Source: Psychrobacillus sp042944905
GTDB lineage: Bacteria > Bacillota > Bacilli > Bacillales_A > Planococcaceae
DNA: 64,000 nucleotides
NCBI RefSeq assembly: GCF_042944905.1
Contig: NZ_CP168496.1
Span: 2,232,001-2,296,000, forward strand
Direction: 5' to 3'
The notes beneath the pieces are model-generated. The model saw only the letters and a list, made by a program, of their open reading frames with translations. It was not told the origin of the DNA and searched no databases. The translations under genes and the position numbers were made by a program. Below are positions 24,126 to 31,652 of this stretch, one piece after another. Numbering within the stretch: the stretch's first letter is position 1; each line of letters opens with the position of its first letter.

Positions 24126-24310
24126 GTGAAAGGTGGCGACTTCAGCGGAGGCCAACAGGATGTTGGTCACGAAGGCGTTGCCACACGATGTGGCGCTCTT
24201 AGCCTTCGTTCCTCTGTGAGACAGATGAGACATCGCAACGACGCGAATGCGGCGGTGATGGCTCATCGCTCACCCCGCGGAAAGCGTCCACTGAAACGGA
24301 AATCCGCGGT
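24126..24310. repeat. GC-rich multi-hairpin element
   Basis: Abrupt GC-rich island in AT-rich surroundings. It folds on paper into successive hairpins: CCAACA/TGTTGG (24152-24166); ACGAAGGC/GCCTTCGT (24169-24209) enclosing GCCACA/TGTGGC; GTGAG-GATGAG/CTCATC-CTCAC (24216-24273) enclosing CATC/GATG; and CCGCGGA/TCCGCGG (24275-24309). It resembles the GC-rich intergenic repeats common in Bacillales genomes. A 67-codon frame across it is a by-product of the palindromes. No second copy is in this window. Confidence 0.75.
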
Positions 24311-24430
24311 ATTATTTAATTCTTTATAGTACTATGAACACTGGTTTCGCAGGACGATAATCCATATACTTTCTTTTAAGAATCACGCAATCTTTTTTCG
24401 GGCTTGATTATTCCTACTTTCTATTTTATA

Positions 24431-24479
24431 AAAAAATGACTGTAGACAAACTCGATTTTTACCGAGTTTGTCTACAGTC
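24431..24479 (-). terminator. Strong hairpin terminator downstream of greA
   Basis: Perfect 17-bp stem GACTGTAGACAAACTCG / CGAGTTTGTCTACAGTC (24438-24454 / 24463-24479) with an 8-base loop. On the minus strand it is followed by TCATTTTTTTATAA, so it ends leftward transcripts from greA. Almost the same stem occurs at 48683-48726. Confidence 0.8.
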
Positions 24480-24604
24480 TGAGGTAAACGATAATTTTAC
24501 CTCTCAGTAGTGAATTACTATCTAAATATGTAGGCTACACCCAAACTGTTGAAAACGCTCTCACCAGTAGAGTGCATAACAATTATGTTTACTGCCTCTC
24601 AAAT

Positions 24605-25078
24605 TTAAGATATCGAAATAATTTGAACGTCCATTTCTCCACCAGGAGTGGTGATTTTCACTTTATCTCCTGTAGATTTTCCAAGTAAGCCTCTTGCAAT
24701 AGGGGAATCATTTGAAATTAGCCCCTCAATAGGATCTGCTTCCGCTGAACCCACAATTGTGTATGATTCTTCGTCTCCATCGGGAATTTCAATAAATGTT
24801 ACCGTTTTCCCTAAGGAAACTACATCATTATTTTCTTCTTCTTCAATAATTACCGCATTTCTGATCATCGATTCAATTGTAGATATTCTTCCCTCTACAA
24901 ATGCTTGATCTTCTTTAGCAGAATCATACTCAGAATTCTCCGAAAGATCGCCAAAGCTTCTTGCAATTTTAATACGTTCTACTACTTCTTTTCGTTTAAC
25001 CGTTTTTAGTAGTTCTAATTCATCTTCTAGCTTCTGTTTACCAGCAACTGTCATTGGATATTGTTTCTCTGTTGACAC
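24605..25078 (-). CDS. greA: Transcription elongation factor GreA
   Basis: GreA stimulates RNA cleavage by backtracked RNA polymerase. With the GTG start at 25078 the product is 157 residues, the B. subtilis length. The N-terminal coiled coil (about 10-75) carries the acidic tip ARSFGDLSENSEYDSAK; the C-terminal FKBP-like domain has GSAEADP and SPIARGLLGKS. AAAGGAG is 9 bases before that GTG but only 3 bases before the nearest upstream ATG, which favours the GTG. Confidence 0.97.
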   Translation of the reverse strand: MSTEKQYPMTVAGKQKLEDELELLKTVKRKEVVERIKIARSFGDLSENSEYDSAKEDQAFVEGRISTIESMIRNAVIIEEEENNDVVSLGKTVTFIEIPDGDEESYTIVGSAEADPIEGLISNDSPIARGLLGKSTGDKVKITTPGGEMDVQIISIS

Positions 25079-25144
25079 TCTCATACACTCCTTTAAATAC
25101 ACACTTAAACATATTCATGTACCATTCATATGCTGAGATTTTAA

Positions 25145-25174
25145 ATGATATGAATTTCATGAAATAATTGTCAA
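25145..25174 (-). promoter_or_regulatory. Predicted sigma-A promoter of greA
   Basis: Minus strand TTGACA (25174-25169), 18-base spacer, TATCAT (25150-25145), about 60 bases before the greA start and just after udk. Confidence 0.6.
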
Positions 25175-25189
25175 TCCACAATCATCATA

Positions 25190-25828
25190 TTACACAATAA
25201 CATCAGTTTCAAGAATAGTTTTTATTTTTGTAACCATTAAATCTATCGCAACCTCATTTTGACCACCCTCAGGGATAATTACATCCGCATATCGCTTGGT
25301 TGGTTCAATGAATTGATTGTGCATAGGTCGAACGACATTAATATATTGGTCTACTACTGAATCTACAGTGCGTCCTCTTTCATGGATATCTCGCAAAATA
25401 CGACGAATAATACGCAAATCAGAATCCGTATCGACAAATAATTTTATATCCATTAAATTTCGAAGTCGCTCATCTTCCAATACTAATATTCCTTCTAAAA
25501 TAATTACATCTTTTGGTTCAATTACAATTGTTTCTTTTGATCGAGTATGCTGTGCATAATCGTAAACTGGCTTTTCGATTGCTAAATTATTTAGCAATCT
25601 ATGAATGTGCTCAATCAGTAAGTCATTATCAAATGCTAAAGGATGATCATAATTTGTATTTAATCTTTCTTCAAACTTTAGATGACTTTGATCTTTATAA
25701 TAGTAATCTTGCTCAATTACAACAACAGAATGGTTTTTAAAAACTTCACTTATTGCATTTGTTACGCTCGTTTTACCAGAACCTGAACCACCAGTAATCC
25801 CAATAATAAGAGGGGTTCTACTAGACAT
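25190..25828 (-). CDS. udk: Uridine/cytidine kinase
   Basis: Salvage enzyme phosphorylating uridine and cytidine. The 212 residues have the P-loop GGSGSGKTS at about 13-21, the EQDYYYKDQS substrate-binding segment, YDHPLAFD, and the lid arginines in RIIRRILRDIHERGR. Its ATG overlaps the trhP2 stop codon by one base, so it is translated with trhP2. Confidence 0.97.
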   Translation of the reverse strand: MSSRTPLIIGITGGSGSGKTSVTNAISEVFKNHSVVVIEQDYYYKDQSHLKFEERLNTNYDHPLAFDNDLLIEHIHRLLNNLAIEKPVYDYAQHTRSKETIVIEPKDVIILEGILVLEDERLRNLMDIKLFVDTDSDLRIIRRILRDIHERGRTVDSVVDQYINVVRPMHNQFIEPTKRYADVIIPEGGQNEVAIDLMVTKIKTILETDVIV

Positions 25829-27099
25829 TATTTCATCCCTTTTCTCATCATATTATTTGGATACAATTTCACCGGACATTTGAATTGTACAATTTCTAAT
25901 GGATGCCTTGCTGCATCCAATAGTTGTCCTTTTTCATTCGTTATTTCTTTTAATACTATTCGAACATTTTCAATTTCTGGTCCAAAAAACTCCACTTCTT
26001 CACCAGGTTTGAAAAAATTACGCTGTTGCAAAGTAACTATTTGGGTTTCATCATTGTAATCCAGTACAAGACCCACAAAGTCAAATCCTAGTTTTTTATC
26101 ATGTACCCCATACATCTGTTGTTCGAAACCTGGTTCCCCTTCAAAAAATGCCGTGTCCGTTTCACGATTAGCACATTTTTCAAGTTCTTCTAACCATTCT
26201 TTTCGCATGTTGAAGTTTTCAGGATCTTCACAGTATACATCAATTACTTTACGGTAAACACTTACAACAGTTGCTATATAGTGAATCGACTTCATGCGGC
26301 CTTCAATTTTCAATGAGTCAATACCTAGTTCAATCATTCTTGGAATGGACTCAACAAGCTTTAAATCTTTAGGACTCATTGCAAATGGTACGTCATTTGC
26401 TTCAAATAAAGCCTGCTCCTCACCGTTTTGTTGCTCATACAAGTCATAATCCCAACGACATGATTGACAGCAACCACCACGATTGGAATCGCGAGCAGTC
26501 ATATGATTGGAAAGCGTACATCTCCCACTATAAGCAATACACATTGCACCGTGGATAAATGCTTCAATTTCGATATCTACTTTTTCCTTCATTAGCTGTA
26601 TTTCATCACCGCTTGTTTCTCTTGCTAACACAACACGATGTAATCCCTCTTCTTTCCAATATTGAACTGCTTTCCAATTGGATAAAGATTGTTGGGTACT
26701 TAGATGAATTTCTAATCTTGGAGCAGAGTTTCGACAAGTTTCAATAATTAATGGATCCGCTACAATAATACCTGTTATTCCAGCTGATTCAATTGCTTGT
26801 AAATATTCTTCTAGGCCGTCCATATTTTCATTGTGAGCAAATATGTTCGTTGTAACATATACCTTTGCTCCATAACTTTTTGCAAATTCCACGCCATCAC
26901 GCATTTCTTCGATCGAAAAATTCCCTGCATTCGATCGAAGACCAAATTCTCGCCCACCAATAAAGACAGCATCTGCACCATAATGCACAGCAATTTTCAA
27001 CTTTTCTAAATTCCCCGCCGGTGCTAATAGTTCTGGCTTTTTGGTGATCACTCGTTTGCCATCAATTTGTTCACTTATTTTATCTATTGTTGTTGTCAC
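25828..27099 (-). CDS. trhP2: tRNA 5-hydroxyuridine synthesis protein TrhP2 (peptidase U32 family)
   Basis: U32-family protein homologous to B. subtilis YrrO, which together with YrrN is required for prephenate-dependent hydroxylation of wobble U34 in tRNA. The 423 residues include the U32 signature EAFIHGAMCIAYSGRC (about 172-187) and a cysteine cluster (GRCTLSN, GGCCQSCRWDY) able to bind an iron-sulfur centre, plus a C-terminal U32 domain (about 330-420). Despite the family name no protease activity is implied. It is followed by udk and preceded by trhP1. Confidence 0.92.
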   Translation of the reverse strand: MTTTIDKISEQIDGKRVITKKPELLAPAGNLEKLKIAVHYGADAVFIGGREFGLRSNAGNFSIEEMRDGVEFAKSYGAKVYVTTNIFAHNENMDGLEEYLQAIESAGITGIIVADPLIIETCRNSAPRLEIHLSTQQSLSNWKAVQYWKEEGLHRVVLARETSGDEIQLMKEKVDIEIEAFIHGAMCIAYSGRCTLSNHMTARDSNRGGCCQSCRWDYDLYEQQNGEEQALFEANDVPFAMSPKDLKLVESIPRMIELGIDSLKIEGRMKSIHYIATVVSVYRKVIDVYCEDPENFNMRKEWLEELEKCANRETDTAFFEGEPGFEQQMYGVHDKKLGFDFVGLVLDYNDETQIVTLQQRNFFKPGEEVEFFGPEIENVRIVLKEITNEKGQLLDAARHPLEIVQFKCPVKLYPNNMMRKGMK

Positions 27100-27182
27100 G
27101 TGTTACCTTCCCTTTCTTAACTGATAAGAAAGTTCTCTTTTTACTCAGTTATTGTCTCACCTTTAGACGTTTTCCACTTACT

Positions 27183-28112
27183 TTAATACACCGTTTCTTT
27201 AAAGAAAAATCCAGTATCAAGTGGTCTTAGTGGTGGTTGTATTTCTTCTATTTTTTTGTAAAGTTCTTTTTTGATCTCTTTATAAGCAGATCGTGAATCA
27301 TAAAATGCATCAATCGCTTGGCGATAATAACCCGTTATTGTTGTGATATATGCAGGGTCATGTAGAACACCATCAATTTTTAAACTATCTATTTCTGCAT
27401 CTAAAAGGTCGTCTAATTCATCAATCATGCACATATCGTTAGGGCTAAAAATATGTGTACCATTTTGATCCTCATAAATAGGATATTTGTTCGAACGTTC
27501 TTTATCATGCAAAAACATATTGTTATTTTTGGAGCGATTTTCTACTTCCATTGCTTTATCTTGAAATAAGAAATAATTACCTAGTAACGCACGTTTCGAT
27601 TGAAAAATACATGTCATTCCATGCACTTGTACTTCGATTTGCACTTCTGCATTTTCCTTGACTTCTATTATTTCATCTAAACTTAGTTCTCTTGCAAGAA
27701 CAGCTCTTGTTGCGCCACGTTGCCCCCAATAGTTTGCAGTAAAATAATTGGTCGCAGTTTGTTCGGTATTCCAGTGAAGAGGAATTGCCACTCCAGCTTC
27801 TCTTCTCGCTATAATAACGGAAGGATCACCAAATACAATTGCATCGACACCAATCTTCTGCATTTTTTGGATATAGGGAGCCAACAGATCTACTTTATCA
27901 TTATGAAAAAGCCCATTCATCGCTACATATATTTTTTTATTATGCGCTTTTGTTAGTTTTGTTGCAACTTCAATATCTTCCACAGAAAATTCTCCTGCAA
28001 GTCGCAAACCAAAAAACTGCTCACCCACTAAGAAAGCATCTGCTCCTGCTTGGATTAATTCTTTCATATGAATGATGCTTGTAGGAGTTACTAAAAGTTC
28101 CGTCTTTTTCAT
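27183..28112 (-). CDS. trhP1: tRNA 5-hydroxyuridine synthesis protein TrhP1 (peptidase U32 family)
   Basis: Homologue of B. subtilis YrrN, partner of TrhP2 in making ho5U34. The 309 residues contain the U32 barrel (ELLVTPTSIIHMKELIQAGADAF at the start, read in two parts: TSIIHMKEL and GADAFLVGE) and EVQVHGMTCIF in the position of the U32 signature, but lack the C-x2-C cluster seen in TrhP2. It starts 5 bases after the trmR stop, so the order trmR-trhP1-trhP2-udk forms one transcript. Confidence 0.9.
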   Translation of the reverse strand: MKKTELLVTPTSIIHMKELIQAGADAFLVGEQFFGLRLAGEFSVEDIEVATKLTKAHNKKIYVAMNGLFHNDKVDLLAPYIQKMQKIGVDAIVFGDPSVIIARREAGVAIPLHWNTEQTATNYFTANYWGQRGATRAVLARELSLDEIIEVKENAEVQIEVQVHGMTCIFQSKRALLGNYFLFQDKAMEVENRSKNNNMFLHDKERSNKYPIYEDQNGTHIFSPNDMCMIDELDDLLDAEIDSLKIDGVLHDPAYITTITGYYRQAIDAFYDSRSAYKEIKKELYKKIEEIQPPLRPLDTGFFFKETVY

Positions 28113-28116
28113 TTTT

Positions 28117-28752
28117 TCACCTCTTTATGCTGATTAGCATGCCATCTCCAACTGGTAGGAAAGATGTGTCATAGTCCGGATGATCTATCAACCACTCCGT
28201 AAATTGATGTTGATTTCGTACCATGGTTCTTTTCCTTCTCGGTACTTCACTCATCGGAAGGTCGGATAAACCATTTAACAATAAATTATCACAATAAATA
28301 ACGCCTCCATCTTTTAAAAATGGTGCGTACTTTTCAAAAAACTTTTTATATTGACCTTTTGCCGCATCAATAAATATTGCATCAAAATGAGTATCCTGAA
28401 ACAAATCATCGGAAATTTCCAACGCATCACCCTCAATGACTTGGATACGATTTTGCAAATTTGCTCGCTCGATGAATTGATTTGCAATCACAACTTTTTC
28501 TTTATCTCTTTCAATCGTTACAATATTTACATTTTCTAATTTAGATGCAATGCGCATCGAAGAATAACCAATGGCAGTACCGAGTTCTAAAAGTGAATTA
28601 GGTTTTTGCAACGAAAGCAAGTGAATTAATGATTCTATTCCTGTTAATTGCATGATTGGAACATGATGTTCCTTTGCGTATTGTTCCATTTCAATAAAAA
28701 TATCCGCACGTGGTTTTATAAGCTTTATAATATAATCTTCCTTTGGATCCAT
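28117..28752 (-). CDS. trmR: tRNA 5-hydroxyuridine methyltransferase TrmR
   Basis: SAM-dependent O-methyltransferase (B. subtilis YrrM) that converts ho5U34 to mo5U34, downstream of TrhP1/TrhP2. The 211 residues show the catechol-O-methyltransferase-like pattern: LLELGTAIGYSS (motif I, about 61-72), VTIERD, DAIFIDAAKGQYKKFFE and YCDNLLLNG. A frame extends 32 codons further upstream, but GGAG 8 bases before ATG 28752 supports this start. Co-localisation with the two hydroxylation genes backs the assignment. Confidence 0.92.
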   Translation of the reverse strand: MDPKEDYIIKLIKPRADIFIEMEQYAKEHHVPIMQLTGIESLIHLLSLQKPNSLLELGTAIGYSSMRIASKLENVNIVTIERDKEKVVIANQFIERANLQNRIQVIEGDALEISDDLFQDTHFDAIFIDAAKGQYKKFFEKYAPFLKDGGVIYCDNLLLNGLSDLPMSEVPRRKRTMVRNQHQFTEWLIDHPDYDTSFLPVGDGMLISIKR

Positions 28753-28863
28753 AAAAGTTACTCCTTTTTTAAACAAATCAATTACGTCTTGGCGTAAATT
28801 TATGCGGTTACCATACTTAGAGAGTATTTTCTGCAAAGTAAAAACCACAGTTAGTCATAACAC

Positions 28864-28901
28864 AGCAGGAGGAGGAATACAACATGATTCCTTCTCCTGC
28901 T
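28864..28901 (-). other. Long hairpin between mltG and trmR
   Basis: Arms 28864-28878 and 28887-28901 (AGCAGGAG-AGGAAT against ATTCCT-CTCCTGCT, one mismatch) with an 8-base loop, starting about 6 bases after the mltG stop codon. Only a weak T-run follows on either strand, so it may protect the mltG mRNA end or attenuate transcription instead of being a full terminator. Confidence 0.6.
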
Positions 28902-28906
28902 AGTAT

Positions 28907-30025
28907 TTATTTCAAATATTTGTCCACATTTTTAAGATGTTCTTCATATGTCTTCGAAAAGTGATTTTCTCCATCTTTATCCGCAAGGAAATATAAATAA
29001 TCCGTTTTGGAAGGATCCAATACTGCTTCTATTGATGATTTCCCTGCATTTGCAATTGGTCCTGGAGGCAACCCTTGAAATTTATACGTATTGTAGGGAT
29101 TATCCACTTCTAAATCTTCAAAAAGAACTCGATCCTTATGACTTCCAAGTGCGTATAATACAGTTGGATCCGTTTGTAACGGCATTTTAGCTTTTATTCG
29201 ATTATAAAAAACACTAGCAATCAATGCCCTGTCCGTCTGAGCAGTTGCTTCTTCCTCCAATAAAGAAGAAAATGTTAGTAACCAATGAACTGATTTATCT
29301 TCTGAATGAAGTATTTCGGCATAGCCGGACATTATTTTGTCTGTATTAGTTAACATCGTTTCCACAATTTCTTCTAAGGAAGGTTTGTCTTCATAAAATG
29401 GATAGGTGGCAGGAAACAAATATCCTTCCAATGCATACCGTACGTTTTCCCCTTTTATTTCTTCTGTTAATAAATTCGGAAATTTTACCATCATTCGATC
29501 CACAAATGCGTCATTAGTTACAAGGCCTAAAAATTCCGCTTTAGTATAGCTCGTTTTCTTTTCAACTACTGCTCCAATTTGTTCTAACGTTAATCCTTCT
29601 GGAATAGTGATGGAAAAAAGTGGTTTACGATATACTTTCCCTGTTTTTAAGCTCTTAATAATTTCATCAAGTGTCATCGATTTTGTTAAATTGTAATCTC
29701 CTGCTTGAAAGTCCGATTCATTTTTAAATTTTGCATAGTATTTAAATATCTTTGCATTTTTAATAATCCCATTTTTTTCAAGTGTAGAGGAAATTGATTC
29801 TAGACCAGAACCAATTGGAATTTGAACATTGATCACCTTATCAGAATTAGGATCCATCGGTTTTAATGCACTTTTCACATAATTATAAGAGACATATCCT
29901 CCTATTCCACCAACAATTAAAAGGAATAATGCGATAGTAAATACAATCCGTCGAACAAGTTTCACTTCTTTTTTCTTATTTTTCATTCGATTAAACATAA
30001 TTTCTTTTTTGGATTCATTTCCCAC
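28907..30025 (-). CDS. mltG: Endolytic murein transglycosylase MltG
   Basis: Cuts nascent glycan strands and so limits their length. The 372 residues have a basic cytoplasmic N-terminus, one membrane helix (about 26-47), a LysM-like segment (VQIPIGSGLESISSTLEKNG) and the YceG catalytic domain (about 140-370) with the catalytic Glu in LLEEEA and the downstream FYNRIKAKMPLQTDPT motif, ending in GPIANAGKSSIEA-type repeats. Start is GTG with AAGGGGGAG five bases upstream; an ATG at codon 10 is less well placed. Confidence 0.93.
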   Translation of the reverse strand: MGNESKKEIMFNRMKNKKKEVKLVRRIVFTIALFLLIVGGIGGYVSYNYVKSALKPMDPNSDKVINVQIPIGSGLESISSTLEKNGIIKNAKIFKYYAKFKNESDFQAGDYNLTKSMTLDEIIKSLKTGKVYRKPLFSITIPEGLTLEQIGAVVEKKTSYTKAEFLGLVTNDAFVDRMMVKFPNLLTEEIKGENVRYALEGYLFPATYPFYEDKPSLEEIVETMLTNTDKIMSGYAEILHSEDKSVHWLLTFSSLLEEEATAQTDRALIASVFYNRIKAKMPLQTDPTVLYALGSHKDRVLFEDLEVDNPYNTYKFQGLPPGPIANAGKSSIEAVLDPSKTDYLYFLADKDGENHFSKTYEEHLKNVDKYLK

Positions 30026-30061
30026 GGGTTCTCCCCCTTTAATTCCATTTTATTATACAAG

Positions 30062-30215
30062 ATAATAGGAAAAGCGCAAGCGTCCTTTAAGAGCACCTGG
30101 TCTTTCATAAGCTCCTTCAAAGGCATGTCCACTTAAAAAGACGCTATAAGTACCTACGCAATGTCTATCCGATCCTAAAACGCGCTTATAAGCACCGAGC
30201 CAAATCTATCTACAG
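30062..30215 (+). repeat. Fragment of dispersed repeat followed by short degenerate repeats
   Basis: In the 418-base mltG-yrzB gap. The segment starting AAAAGCGCAAGCG then CCTTTAAGAGC matches the first 35 bases of the dispersed element, and is followed by GACGCTATAAGTACCTA-type units like those at 6885-7045. The rest of the gap up to the yrzB terminator shows nothing I can name. Confidence 0.55.
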
Positions 30216-30394
30216 AGTTCCTAGCAGCCAATTAAAACGATCAAAGGAAGTAAAAGCTTACCATTTTTCCAAATCAGATGTTGGCTAAATCAACGGGCGT
30301 ATTGCATTAATTGGGTTTGCTAAGTACACTGTGTTTTGTAGTCATTACTATTAAACGAAAATTATTTGAGTTGGCTCATCTAGCTTTATACAAA

Positions 30395-30436
30395 AAGAAA
30401 AAGGAGGAATGAGGAGACCTCTTTCCATCCTTTTAA
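30395..30436 (-). terminator. Probable terminator of yrzB
   Basis: Minus-strand imperfect stem built on AAAAGGA-GGAA-GAGG against CCTC-TTCC-CCTTTTT with a 3-base loop, starting just after the yrzB stop and followed by TTTTTCTTTTTG. Confidence 0.6.
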
Positions 30437-30443
30437 ATGATAA

Positions 30444-30740
30444 TTATTCTTCTTCTTCGTCTTCTTCTTCATCTAAAAACGTATTTAACATTTCTTCGAT
30501 CATTTCCCATTCAGGATCCGTCTCAATTGGAAGTAATTCGCCATCTTCTCCGTTTTCATTAGGGCTGAAAGAAGATGCATGAATTTCTATTTCTTCATTT
30601 TCATCTTCCTCAGCACCAATTGGGTAATAAAGAACATATGACTTTCCGAATTCTTCTGATTCAAAAGTAAATAATACGTTACAAAGCTGCTCATTTCCAT
30701 TTTCATCTACAACTGTAATATTTTCTTGACCGTGGTCCAT
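30444..30740 (-). CDS. yrzB: DUF1292 family acidic protein YrzB
   Basis: 98-residue highly acidic protein with the DUF1292 core (ITVVDENGNEQLCNVLFTFE, split here as VVDENGNE and VLFTFES; then YVLYYP) and a Glu/Asp run at the C-terminus. The function is unknown. It always follows ireB-ruvX in Bacillales, as here, 11 bases after ruvX. Confidence 0.92.
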   Translation of the reverse strand: MDHGQENITVVDENGNEQLCNVLFTFESEEFGKSYVLYYPIGAEEDENEEIEIHASSFSPNENGEDGELLPIETDPEWEMIEEMLNTFLDEEEDEEEE

Positions 30741-30751
30741 TTGCAGTCACC

Positions 30752-31171
30752 TCATCTATTTTTTCTATCAAGAAAGCCTTGTAAAATCATTACAGCGGCC
30801 ATCTTGTCAATCACTTGTTTCCGTTTTTTACGGCTAACATCTGCATCTATTAACATACGTTCTGCAGCCATTGTTGTCAATCTTTCATCCCACATTGTAA
30901 CTGGAAAATGAAATTTTTCGGTTAACAACTTTGCATATTGTTCCGATGCTTCAGCACGTGGACCAATACTATTGTTCATGTTCTTTGGAAAACCTACAAC
31001 AAATTCGGTGACGGTATGCTCTTTTACGAGTTCATCAATCCGTTTTAGACCAAATTCTAGGTTTGCTTCATCAATTTTAATTGTTTCAATTCCTTGTGCA
31101 GTCCATCCGAGCGCATCACTAATTGCAACCCCGACAGTCTTAGAACCTACATCTAAACCCATTATTCGCAT
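30752..31171 (-). CDS. ruvX: Putative Holliday junction resolvase RuvX/YqgF
   Basis: RNase H-fold nuclease family implicated in 16S rRNA pre-processing and Holliday-junction cleavage. The 139 residues start MRIMGLDVGSKTVGVAISD (catalytic Asp7), contain FVVGFPKNMNNSIGPRA and end with the acidic VTMWDERLTTMAAERML motif (Asp/Glu). It starts 2 bases after the ireB stop and precedes yrzB. B. subtilis name yrrK. Confidence 0.95.
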   Translation of the reverse strand: MRIMGLDVGSKTVGVAISDALGWTAQGIETIKIDEANLEFGLKRIDELVKEHTVTEFVVGFPKNMNNSIGPRAEASEQYAKLLTEKFHFPVTMWDERLTTMAAERMLIDADVSRKKRKQVIDKMAAVMILQGFLDRKNR

Positions 31172-31173
31172 GC

Positions 31174-31440
31174 TTAAGCCTCATTATTTTTTTTAATGTA
31201 GAACTTCACTAATTCTTCCAAGATTTCGTCTCGTTCTAATTTGCGTATCATATTACGTGCGTCTTGATGGCGAGGAATATAAGCTGGATCACCAGATAGT
31301 AGATAGCCAACAATTTGATTAATTGAATTATATCCTTTTTCTTCTAGTGCAGAGTGAACTTGTAGCATCACATGTTTTACTTCCTGTTCCATAGACTCTT
31401 CTGGGAAGTTAAATTTCATCGTTTTATCGAATGAATTCAT
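31174..31440 (-). CDS. ireB: IreB family regulatory phosphoprotein
   Basis: 88-residue protein (B. subtilis YrzL, DUF965). In Enterococcus, IreB is a substrate of the PASTA-domain Ser/Thr kinase. It has the N-terminal FDKTMKFNF with the phosphorylated Thr region, then YNSINQIVGYLLSGDPAYIPRH. A longer frame extends upstream; GCGAGGTG before ATG 31440 defines the start and gives the exact family length. First gene of ireB-ruvX-yrzB. Confidence 0.94.
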   Translation of the reverse strand: MNSFDKTMKFNFPEESMEQEVKHVMLQVHSALEEKGYNSINQIVGYLLSGDPAYIPRHQDARNMIRKLERDEILEELVKFYIKKNNEA

Positions 31441-31652
31441 GATCAGCACCTCGCTTTCAGTTTTAGTAGGCAGTCTTACATATCTATTGTACAGTATAAC
31501 CGAAATTGGAAATAGTATCAAATAAGCCTAGGTAGATTTACTCCTATGGTTAATGTTAGCAAAAAACATTGCACCTAACTTTTGACGTTGATTGTACGAA
31601 TCATAAGACTCCAACGCATCTTAAGCCAAGTGAAATTCTCTTTTTCCTAAAG

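Noticed and set aside
24126..24329. 67-codon frame in the GC-rich island
   Set aside because: It is produced by the palindromes of the repeat, has no ribosome-binding site and gives an implausible His/Arg/Gly-rich product.
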